A DNA stretch of 64,000 nt from Flavobacteriales bacterium. GTDB taxonomy: Bacteria; Bacteroidota; Bacteroidia; JANQJC01. The notes under the pieces were generated by a model, which saw only the letters and a list, made by a program, of their open reading frames with translations, did no database searches and was not told where the DNA came from. The position numbers and the translations under genes were made by a program. This document shows positions 35,501-42,850 of this stretch, one piece after another. How positions within the stretch are numbered: position 1 is the stretch's first letter; each line of letters starts with the position of its first letter. The stretch spans positions 45,276-109,275 of the forward strand of contig JANQJC010000140.1 of the NCBI GenBank assembly GCA_028281825.1, given 5' to 3'.

Positions 35501-36044
35501 GTGAACCATATATAGTAAGGTTGAAGGGTGGACTTGAGTTAGAGCCACCCAAATAAAAATTCAACTCATAAGTAGTACCAGCAGCCATTGGTGCTAGTAG
35601 GCAAGCACCTACATACTCTTGCCAGTTGACATTATTGTAGAAACCTACATAACCATTTCCATCAGGCAAAGGGGTGGCTGGCAAGCCGTAGGCGGTATTG
35701 CCTTGCTGACCACAGGTATGCCAATAATCAGAAGTTGGTGGTTCAGAAGCTTGTATCCATGAATCAGCACAGCCTAACTGGCTGTAACTGGAAGGACAGC
35801 AACTACGGTCTTCAAAAGAACTATTAGGGATGAGGGAAGAGACGTTTTGTGAGCCACCAAAACCAGTGCACACACAATCGTCATCATTCAGGTCTATGAG
35901 TCCATCACCATCGTCATCAATCCCATTGGTGCAGTTTTCCTGCGCTACTGTGGCTGTGGTTAATAAAACTCCTAGGAAAAGGGCTACCCAATGCCGAAGG
36001 TGTCGGCTTAACTGTATGTCATTATTGGTATTTAGTAGTCTCAC
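32514..36044 (-). CDS. Giant PKD-repeat surface protein with gliding-motility C-terminal domain
   Basis: 1176 residues from a GTG start (no in-frame ATG precedes the signal peptide, which ends TVAQ). An acidic NGIDDDGDGLIDLNDDDC segment follows, as in calcium-binding type-3-like repeats. After a lectin-like N-terminal part (to about 330) come nine PKD domains, each with a W-(D/E/N)-(F/L)-G-(D/N/S) core. The end is a CHU_C/gliding-motility domain (FYIPNTFTPNSDGINDHF, later IFNRWGELVYFS), a type B T9SS sorting signal. Probably a surface adhesin or structural filament protein. A 150-bp gap follows toward the symporter gene. Confidence 0.92.
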   Translation of the reverse strand: MRLLNTNNDIQLSRHLRHWVALFLGVLLTTATVAQENCTNGIDDDGDGLIDLNDDDCVCTGFGGSQNVSSLIPNSSFEDRSCCPSSYSQLGCADSWIQASEPPTSDYWHTCGQQGNTAYGLPATPLPDGNGYVGFYNNVNWQEYVGACLLAPMAAGTTYELNFYLGGSNSSPPFNLTIYGSPNCGDLPFNSNGCPVGLGSWVQLAEIPMTGGNVWVNETVTFTPTQNINAVVIGGGCGQGTSPYSYYYLDGLSLNSTDLNMVLHLDRTGRWCDNDIVLHATKDTIPGTYQWFKDGIAIAGETGDDLNVSANGYGAGDYSVMLLINGQCETQTVTVQAADQPQASATFSDVCFPDDVSFTDQSTVATGNITDWYWDFGDSQNSTLPSPTNDYINAGTFNVELTVTTDSGCTATFNSTVTVAPKPDAQFYAEDQCLGNLSNFLSLSDVDAPDNINYWEWDFGDSNTSLGENTVNNYATDGSYDVRLIVETNNGCRDTITNTINVYPTPVPDFSFDTVCAASPTTFANNSSINSGTIDVYTWDFGSGNSVLQNPTFTFTPGGQYDVELLIESDQGCKDSLTHTVPVHPNPVADFDFTEVCFNTITDFTDLSTVATGSIDEWDWDFGDLNTDVIADPQNLYGNAGTYDVTLIVTTDNNCTDDTTQQLTVYDLPVADFTFTNQCLDTEVDITDLSTIPTGSINTWEWDLGDLTLLSVQDPLPHLYPNPGTYDIELMVTSGNDCKDTLVQQVEVYPMPAVDFRYHNVCFGEENQFTDLTVLLNAQIADWDWSFGDAGTSDIENPTHTYLTHGEYDVTLKIQTEHGCDGDTTHTVIVNPLPTPSFEFTEVCLNETTDFIDQTTIDNGSFNRWNWNFGDATSSNTQNPSHLYLLDGVYDVSLVVTSDSLCVDSITQEVTVFPLPDVQFTADKLQGCQPLEVGFIDQSTVSSGYNVSQWIWEFGNGNGTNSQFPASTYQEDGTYSVTLTAITNEGCKATESINNMITVWPVPRAFFLTNPQPTTIKYPFLTFTDGSSSDVIEWQWDFGDGNVSIEQNAEHEYLDTGYYPVEQIVVNNYGCLDTALDTIYIGGAFTFYIPNTFTPNSDGINDHFYGSGIGIVSYEMRIFNRWGELVYFSTSPEDKWDGTVRGNTKQVQMETYIYKFDLLDVFGEEHFYTGRVSLVR

Positions 36045-36195
36045 GATTGCTCAAAAAAGCAACACCTATAAAGGTATATGCCTCAAACAAAAATACGGAT
36101 TTTAAGATTACCAGGTTGGGTAACCAAGCAAGTAATCCAGCCAGACAAGTATAGTGATAAAGCTGGGTTAACTCAAGCTATTTAACCGTAAAAAA

Positions 36196-37815
36196 TCAGA
36201 AAAATATCAAGTATAAAGCTGCGGTAGCGGCAAATATCAGTACTCCCCAAATTTTCACCAATGGGGATATTTTAAGGTCGTAATCGAATTTTACGGGCAG
36301 TGTGGCTTCTTTTTCTTGTGGCTTGACTAAAGTATAGGTGATGATAAAAGCCGAGATAATGACAAAAGTAATCATCATGTAGTGCAGGAAGGCGATTTTC
36401 TCTCCTTCGGGCAGGGTGCTATCCCACCAAAGCAATGCACCGTAAACAGGTATATTCAAAATCATACCGCCCATAATGGCTTTTGCTGGTACTTTTTTCC
36501 ATAAAATCCCAAATAGGAAGGCGGCCAGAATACCAGGCTGTATCAGTCCCCAAAACTTTTGGATGTAATCATAAAGACTGTCAAAACTACCTACAATAGG
36601 CGCCCATAAACAACCAATTATTACCAATCCCAGGGTAGTAATTCTGCCTACCTTAACCAGTTTTTTGTGGTCAGCATCTTGCCCTAAAAAGGGTTTATAA
36701 ATATCCATAGTGAAAATGGTGGATGCTGAGTTGAGTAATGAATCAATAGTACTCAATACGGCACCAAACAAGGCAGCAAACATCACTCCAAAAAAGCCGG
36801 CAGGTAAAATGGTTTTTAGCAAATAAGGATATGCCCCATCGGCAGAGCCCGTAGCAGCAATTACATCATCACCGTAAAGATAGAATGCCATGATACCTGG
36901 AAAAACCACTATAAAAGGGATAAGCAATTTGAGTGTTGCGCCAAACAGGATACCTTTTTGTCCTTCGGCAAGGTTTTTGGCTGCCAGCGTTCTTTGGGTG
37001 ATGAACTGGTTCAAGCCCCAGTAATATAAGTTGGGTATCCAAAGTCCGCCAATGAAAACTGCAGTCCATGGTAGCTCTGAGTCATCCGCAGGTAATACTG
37101 TATGAAGTTTATCTCCAGCTATCTCAAAGAATTTAGCCATACCAGCTTTTATGTTTTCTACTTTTCCGCTTCCTTGAGTCAATAAGTCCTGCCCAAACTC
37201 AAGGCCGAAAACCTCAAAGGTTAGAAACATTACTATCAAGCCACCTATTATCAAGGCGGACGCTTGTATCAAATCGCTCCAAACAACAGCTTTCAAACCA
37301 CCATAAACGGTGTAAAGTCCTGCTATCATACCTATTAGCCAGATGCCTACCACTTTATTTATCCCAAAAATGGAGTATAATGCAAGGCTGCCAGAATATA
37401 GCACCGTGGCCAGCGTTACCACTACAAAAAAGACCATCATATATACTGCCATCAAACTGCGTGCACCTTTGCTAAACCTGTATTCAAGATATTCAGGTAT
37501 GGTATAAATACCTGACCTTAGGAAACGAGGTAGAAAAAAAACAGCTACAATTACGAGTGTTACGGCGGCCATCCATTCGTAGCTGGCAATGGCAAGCCCT
37601 ACGCGCCCAAACCCCTTTCCTGACATACCCACAAAGTGTTCAGAAGATATGTTGGATGCAATTAAAGATAAGCCTATCAACCACCAGGTAAGTCCACGCC
37701 CAGCAAGGAAATAATCTTCCTCGCTTTCTTCTTTCCGCCCTGCATAAAGAGAGACAACTATCACTAGCAGGATAAAACCAATAAAAGTGATGATATCAAG
37801 GGTAGAAAAATCCAT
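36196..37815 (-). CDS. Sodium:solute symporter (SSS family, SGLT-like)
   Basis: 539 residues with about 14 membrane helices. The start (DIITFIGFILLVIVVSLYAG..., then YFLAGRGLTWWLIGLSLIASNISSEHFVGMSG) and the GLKAVVWSD and AALFGAVLSTIDSLLNSAST segments match sodium/sugar symporters. It should import a sugar or similar solute with sodium. No sugar genes are adjacent. The 236-bp gap to lpdA holds a TAATTTCG -7-like motif at 38022-38029 belonging to lpdA. Confidence 0.88.
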   Translation of the reverse strand: MDFSTLDIITFIGFILLVIVVSLYAGRKEESEEDYFLAGRGLTWWLIGLSLIASNISSEHFVGMSGKGFGRVGLAIASYEWMAAVTLVIVAVFFLPRFLRSGIYTIPEYLEYRFSKGARSLMAVYMMVFFVVVTLATVLYSGSLALYSIFGINKVVGIWLIGMIAGLYTVYGGLKAVVWSDLIQASALIIGGLIVMFLTFEVFGLEFGQDLLTQGSGKVENIKAGMAKFFEIAGDKLHTVLPADDSELPWTAVFIGGLWIPNLYYWGLNQFITQRTLAAKNLAEGQKGILFGATLKLLIPFIVVFPGIMAFYLYGDDVIAATGSADGAYPYLLKTILPAGFFGVMFAALFGAVLSTIDSLLNSASTIFTMDIYKPFLGQDADHKKLVKVGRITTLGLVIIGCLWAPIVGSFDSLYDYIQKFWGLIQPGILAAFLFGILWKKVPAKAIMGGMILNIPVYGALLWWDSTLPEGEKIAFLHYMMITFVIISAFIITYTLVKPQEKEATLPVKFDYDLKISPLVKIWGVLIFAATAALYLIFF

Positions 37816-38051
37816 GTGCGATTGGTTTTGGGCTGTGCAATATAATTAGAAAATTAGATAATCAGATAAGGAAAAAATTAGCTGATATGGTGATTAGCTA
37901 ATGCGTCTTAGGAGCTTTAAATCATAAGCAATGCATAATTGCAATTTAATAGTTTAGCAATATGACACTTTATTTACTGAAGCCAAGCCCCAAGATATAT
38001 GACCGAATACCTGAATTTTCTTAATTTCGCCCGAAACGAAAATTACCGAAC

Positions 38052-39440
38052 ATGAATTACGATTTGATAGTGATAGGAAGTGGGCCTGGCGGTTATGTCG
38101 CAGCTATTAGGGCTTCTCAATTGGGGATGAAAGTAGGAGTGGTTGAAAAGGCTGAATTAGGCGGCATTTGCTTGAATTGGGGGTGTATCCCAACTAAAGC
38201 GCTTTTGAAAAGTGCCCAGGTGTTTGAGTATACCAAGCACGCCGCCGATTATGGCATTACGATAGCCAACCCAAAAGCAGATATTAAAGCGATGGTCCAA
38301 CGCAGCCGTGGTGTAGCTGAAGGTATGAGCAAGGGCATTCAGTTTCTGTTCAAAAAGAATAAGATAGACCATATCCAAGGCTTTGGTAAGGTGAAGGCTG
38401 GAAAGGTAGTAGAAGTAAAAGGTGAGGATGGAAAGACTACGACTTATAAGACCAATAATGTTCTGATAGCAGTTGGTGCACGCTCTCGAGAGTTACCCAA
38501 CTTGAAGCAAGACGGCAAGAAAATCATAGGCTACCGCGAAGCAATGGTTTTGGATAAGCAGCCTAAGTCAATGGTGGTAGTTGGTTCAGGTGCGATAGGA
38601 GTGGAGTTCGCTTATTTCTACAATGCTATAGGAACCGAGGTGACTATCGTAGAATATATGCCAAATATTGTGCCTGTGGAAGACGTTGATGTTTCTAAAC
38701 AATTGGAACGTTCCTTCAAAAAGGCAGGAATGAAGATAATGACTGGCTCAAGTGTGGAAGCAGTGGATACTTCAGGCAAAACATGCAAAGTAACAGTTAA
38801 AACCAAGAAAGGTGAAGAAGTGATAGAAGCTGATATCGTGCTTTCGGCAGTGGGCATACAAGCTAACCTGGAAGGAATTGGGTTGGAAGATGTGGGCATT
38901 GCCACTGATAAAGGCAAGATATTGGTGAATGATTTTTATCAAACCAATATCCCGGGTTATTATGCCATAGGTGACTGTGTGAAAGGACAAGCCCTTGCCC
39001 ACGTTGCCAGTGCTGAGGGTATCATTTGTGTGGAGAAAATAGCAGGACAAAACCCTGAGCCATTGGATTACAATAACATCCCAGGATGTACTTATTGCTC
39101 TCCTGAAGTGGCCTCAGTAGGTTATACTGAGCAGGCTGCGAAAGATGCAGGTTATGAGCTGAAAGTGGGTAAGTTTCCATTCTCTGCGTCAGGTAAGGCC
39201 AAGGCAGCAGGTGCAAGTGATGGTTTTGTGAAAGTAATATTTGATGCGAAGTACGGTGAGCTTTTAGGCGCTCACATGATAGGTGCTAACGTAACTGAGA
39301 TGATTGCTGAAGTAGTGGCGGCCCGCAAGCTGGAAACTACAGGGCATGAAATCATCAAGACGGTGCATCCACACCCTACCATGAGTGAGGCAGTGATGGA
39401 AGCAGCAGCGGCAGCCTACGATGAAGTGATACATCTATAA
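38052..39440 (+). CDS. lpdA: Dihydrolipoyl dehydrogenase (E3)
   Basis: 462 residues, standard E3 length. FAD-binding GSGPGGYVAA (9-18), redox disulfide Cys40/Cys45 in GGICLNWGCIPTKA, NAD-binding GSGAIGVEFA, and the active-site HPHPTMSE near residue 439 are all intact. It reoxidises the lipoyl groups of 2-oxoacid dehydrogenase complexes. A TAATTTCG -7-like motif lies 23 bp before the ATG. The asnB start follows four bases after its stop, so the two are probably co-transcribed. Confidence 0.95.
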   Translation: MNYDLIVIGSGPGGYVAAIRASQLGMKVGVVEKAELGGICLNWGCIPTKALLKSAQVFEYTKHAADYGITIANPKADIKAMVQRSRGVAEGMSKGIQFLFKKNKIDHIQGFGKVKAGKVVEVKGEDGKTTTYKTNNVLIAVGARSRELPNLKQDGKKIIGYREAMVLDKQPKSMVVVGSGAIGVEFAYFYNAIGTEVTIVEYMPNIVPVEDVDVSKQLERSFKKAGMKIMTGSSVEAVDTSGKTCKVTVKTKKGEEVIEADIVLSAVGIQANLEGIGLEDVGIATDKGKILVNDFYQTNIPGYYAIGDCVKGQALAHVASAEGIICVEKIAGQNPEPLDYNNIPGCTYCSPEVASVGYTEQAAKDAGYELKVGKFPFSASGKAKAAGASDGFVKVIFDAKYGELLGAHMIGANVTEMIAEVVAARKLETTGHEIIKTVHPHPTMSEAVMEAAAAAYDEVIHL

Positions 39441-39443
39441 TAC

Positions 39444-41318
39444 ATGTGTGGCATAACAGGGGCATTCGCGTTTAATGAGAACGGCAAAGCCGCTTTCAGT
39501 AATTTGGATGCCAGCATAGCTGCATTAGGTCTTCGCGGGCCTGATGGTAATGGTAGTTTTGTGTACGATAATGTGGCACTGGGTCATACCCGTTTGGCAA
39601 TTTTGGATACCTCCGAAGCTGCAAACCAACCCTTTTACGACGCTACGGGTAGATATACCATTATCTTCAATGGGGAGATATACAATTTTAAGGAAGTAAA
39701 GAAGGAACTTGGGGAGTACACCTTTAGAACAACTGGTGATACTGAGGTACTTCTTTACTGCTACATTAAGTACGGCAAGGAATGTGTGAACAAGCTCAAT
39801 GGTTTCTTTGCCTTTGCGGTGTATGACAAGGAGGAGAAGAACCTTTTTATTGCTCGCGACCGGATGGGTATCAAACCACTATTGGTATATCAAGATGAAA
39901 ATAAACTGCTTTTTGCCTCTGAAATGAAAGCACTCCTAGCCTTTGGCATGCCAAGGGAAATAGATAGAGTGTCCCTGTGGCAGTATTTACAATTCAATTA
40001 TATCCCGGCCCCTAATTCTATCTTCAAAGGAGTGAAGAAGCTTTTGCCTGGCCATTATATGATGATGAAGGGAGAAGAAGCGACGATTGAAAAGTATTAT
40101 GAGATACCCTATGAAGAATCACCACAAAAAAAGGAATATGAGACCGTAAAAAAAGAATTGGAAGACCATTTGGAAGCTTCTGTTCAAAAGCGCTTGATAT
40201 CCGACGTGCCTTTGGGTGCCTTCTTGAGCGGGGGGATTGATTCTTCGGTGGTGGTAGCGTTGGCTTCTCGCCACACACAGCATTTGAATACATTCTCGAT
40301 TGGATATAAAGACGAGCCACTTTTTGATGAAACCGGTTATGCCAAATTGGTAGCAGATAAGTTCAAAACCAATCACACAGTGTTTTCGCTCACCAATGAT
40401 GACCTGTTTGCCAACCTACATTCGGTATTGGATTACATTGATGAGCCTTTCGCGGATTCATCGGCTTTGGCGGTACATATTTTGAGTATGCACACCCGCA
40501 AGCACGTTACCGTCGCCCTCTCAGGTGATGGTGCCGATGAGTTGTTTTCTGGTTACAATAAGCACGCCGCTGAGTTCCGGTCGCGTTATCCTTCCATAAC
40601 TGAATTGCTAGTTAAGTTGGGTACACCACTTTGGAAGGCATTACCGCAATCGCGCAATTCAAAGTTGGGTAACCTGGCCAGGCAGTTATCGAAGTTTGGG
40701 GAGGGAATGGGCTTGAGTGCAGATGAACGCTATTGGCAATGGGCTTCTTTCTACGGGCAGGATGATGCAAAGCGCTTGATGAAATTGCAGCCTGATGAAA
40801 CTGAGTACTTAAAAAGGAAAAGTGAGATTCTCAAGTACATCAAGCCCAATGATTTTAACTCAGTGCTTTATACCGACCTGCAGATGGTGTTGGTGAATGA
40901 TATGCTGGTGAAAGTGGACTCCATGTCAATGGCAAATAGTTTGGAAGTAAGAGTGCCTTTTTTGGACCATAATATTGTGAAGTATGTAATGAAGTTGCCG
41001 GTAGAATACAAAATAGATAGGCAAGCCCGTAAAAGGGTATTGCAAGATGCTTTTAGAAATATACTACCTCCTGAGTTGTACCATCGCCCGAAGCATGGCT
41101 TTGAAGTGCCATTGTTAAAATGGTTTAGAAGCGAATTGAAGGAGATGATAACCAGTGATTTACTGGAATCATCTTACATAAAAGAACAAGGGGTTTTTAA
41201 CCCGAATGAAGTGCGAGGGCTACTTAACCGCTTGTACTCCAATAACCCTGGCGATGCTGCAACCCAAGTTTGGAATTTGATAGTGTTCCAAAACTGGTAT
41301 CGCAAGTATATCGACTAG
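39444..41318 (+). CDS. asnB: Asparagine synthase (glutamine-hydrolysing)
   Basis: 624 residues. Cys2 directly after the initiator Met (MCGITGAF) is the nucleophile of the glutaminase domain. The synthetase domain has the pyrophosphate loop SGGIDSS (262-268) and later SGDGADELFSGY. It makes asparagine, or in some loci amidates other compounds; the closest family members include enzymes of exopolysaccharide loci, but no such genes flank it. Its TAG stop overlaps the converging gene's TAG by four bases. Confidence 0.9.
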   Translation: MCGITGAFAFNENGKAAFSNLDASIAALGLRGPDGNGSFVYDNVALGHTRLAILDTSEAANQPFYDATGRYTIIFNGEIYNFKEVKKELGEYTFRTTGDTEVLLYCYIKYGKECVNKLNGFFAFAVYDKEEKNLFIARDRMGIKPLLVYQDENKLLFASEMKALLAFGMPREIDRVSLWQYLQFNYIPAPNSIFKGVKKLLPGHYMMMKGEEATIEKYYEIPYEESPQKKEYETVKKELEDHLEASVQKRLISDVPLGAFLSGGIDSSVVVALASRHTQHLNTFSIGYKDEPLFDETGYAKLVADKFKTNHTVFSLTNDDLFANLHSVLDYIDEPFADSSALAVHILSMHTRKHVTVALSGDGADELFSGYNKHAAEFRSRYPSITELLVKLGTPLWKALPQSRNSKLGNLARQLSKFGEGMGLSADERYWQWASFYGQDDAKRLMKLQPDETEYLKRKSEILKYIKPNDFNSVLYTDLQMVLVNDMLVKVDSMSMANSLEVRVPFLDHNIVKYVMKLPVEYKIDRQARKRVLQDAFRNILPPELYHRPKHGFEVPLLKWFRSELKEMITSDLLESSYIKEQGVFNPNEVRGLLNRLYSNNPGDAATQVWNLIVFQNWYRKYID

Positions 41319-42292
41319 TTTTTTGCTATTAAAAGCATCCTGCTTATCTCATAATCACTCAGTCTGATGTTTTTGAGAATGGTATGCTCAGGTTGTGCTA
41401 ATAATCCTTTCAAGAAATTCATACTCTTATCAGGTATTCCATACCCCTTTTCGTGAAAGCCATTGCCATCAGCATCTATATATAGGTATTCATCTTTAAT
41501 CTTAAAAGTATTGCCATAATGGGCCAGTACAGCCTCCCGCATTAAGAAGTACTTCTCCACTTCATTCTCAAAACGGTTGCTGATAACGCTGTAAACCAGT
41601 TTAAGCCTGTCATCATGTATGATTCGACTATAAAGCTGTCTATCATACTTTTGAGCGTATTGGAGATACCAACTGATAAAGAGTTGAAACTCGTAGAGCG
41701 CGTAAAGCGAACTGGTTGGTCTGGTAAAGTATTCATGCCAAACAACTTTATTGCTATAACCAAAGTTTTTATGAAGAAATGGATATAGCTCTAAAGAGGC
41801 TTTGCTGCCCTGATAGTAAGCTGCAAATTCTTCCAACAGGCCAAAGATGCCATTCACCTTACTGTCGAGTAAATTCAAGTCTTCCCGTGAGCCTACATAG
41901 GTATCATAGCGGAATATCTCTTCTTCCAGTTTGTTGGGTACAATTGAGTTTAGCTTGTGAGAATTGAATACCTTGTAGGTCTCTACCGTAAGAATAGTAG
42001 CATCGTCAATATAGTAGCGCCGTGTGTTGTCATAACCTATGAAGGACCAATTGTAGGTGTGGTAATTCTCATGGACATAATCACCGAAAGCATCTATCAC
42101 ATCCCCCATTTTATTGGATTTGGTAAAGGTGTGGATTTTTACATTGGCCTTGGTGAGTATGGTAGGGGCACTGGTGCAATACTCACTGGCTAGTTGTTTG
42201 GCAAATTTCTCCTTGTCACTCAACCTGTCGTCCCATGCCATACCTGACACTGTTGCCAGCCATGGAAATAATAATGCCGTCAATCCAACCAT
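41315..42292 (-). CDS. Exported protein of unknown function
   Basis: 325 residues. The start VGLTALLFPWLATVSGMAW is a plausible signal peptide, though with few basic residues at the N-terminus. The mature part is rich in Tyr and aromatic residues and has no recognisable domain. An unusually strong Shine-Dalgarno sequence precedes the ATG (42297-42302), rare in this phylum. It converges with asnB, the two stops overlapping. Confidence 0.6.
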   Translation of the reverse strand: MVGLTALLFPWLATVSGMAWDDRLSDKEKFAKQLASEYCTSAPTILTKANVKIHTFTKSNKMGDVIDAFGDYVHENYHTYNWSFIGYDNTRRYYIDDATILTVETYKVFNSHKLNSIVPNKLEEEIFRYDTYVGSREDLNLLDSKVNGIFGLLEEFAAYYQGSKASLELYPFLHKNFGYSNKVVWHEYFTRPTSSLYALYEFQLFISWYLQYAQKYDRQLYSRIIHDDRLKLVYSVISNRFENEVEKYFLMREAVLAHYGNTFKIKDEYLYIDADGNGFHEKGYGIPDKSMNFLKGLLAQPEHTILKNIRLSDYEISRMLLIAKN

Positions 42293-42296
42293 GTTT

Positions 42297-42302
42297 ACCT
42301 CC
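42297..42302 (-). promoter_or_regulatory. Strong Shine-Dalgarno sequence
   Basis: On the minus strand GGAGGT is followed by AAAC and the ATG at 42292, an optimal spacing. Most genes in this window have no such site, so translation of this gene may be unusually efficient or the gene may be of foreign origin. Confidence 0.6.
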
Positions 42303-42357
42303 GTTTTTCTTTACTAAAAACGGCAAGTAAAAGGCGAATATTATGCCAAGAGCTATC

Positions 42358-42786
42358 TTAATTAAAAACGTGTATTGAACTACCGTCATAATAGGTTTGG
42401 TACTGCTTGAGGGGGATGCCTGCGGGACCTGTAACTACCGAGCCATCTACCAGCACCCACTCAGAAGAGCTGCAATGGTCTTTAACGATGATGTCTGAGT
42501 TGTCAACGTAAACTGGCTCGCATGATTTGCTGGGCTCATAGGTTGTATGCCTGTCATAGGCTCTGAACTCATCTGGTGAGTACCTATATATAATAAGGCC
42601 GCGCGAGCCACCAGGGTGATATATCCAACCGCCGACTGCATTGAGGTCGATATTCGTGGGGTTGGCCAGATATATATATTCATTTACCTGAACCAATGGT
42701 ACGCCCCAGTCGTCGGTCTTTCGGCAACCATTAAAAGAAAACGCAAAAAACAGCGTTATCATTATCAGGACGATTTTCTTAATCAT
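42358..42786 (-). CDS. Rieske-fold-like lipoprotein lacking cluster ligands
   Basis: 142 residues with a lipoprotein signal peptide (lipobox FSFNGC). The mature sequence follows the pattern of small Rieske-fold proteins: GGWIYHPGGSRGLIIYR, then EFRAYDRHTTYEPSKSC, then CSSSEWVLVDGSVVTGPAG and PLKQYQTYYDG. In true Rieske proteins the second and third segments carry CxH and CxxH iron-sulfur ligands; here the histidines and one cysteine are absent. It likely keeps the fold as a binding or structural module. The fold call is inference from pattern only. Confidence 0.6.
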   Translation of the reverse strand: MIKKIVLIMITLFFAFSFNGCRKTDDWGVPLVQVNEYIYLANPTNIDLNAVGGWIYHPGGSRGLIIYRYSPDEFRAYDRHTTYEPSKSCEPVYVDNSDIIVKDHCSSSEWVLVDGSVVTGPAGIPLKQYQTYYDGSSIHVFN

Positions 42787-42850
42787 GGTGCAAATTTACC
42801 TTAAAAATAGATATCACGTGCTCGTCAGCTTTAAACTTAGTATCATTGCG

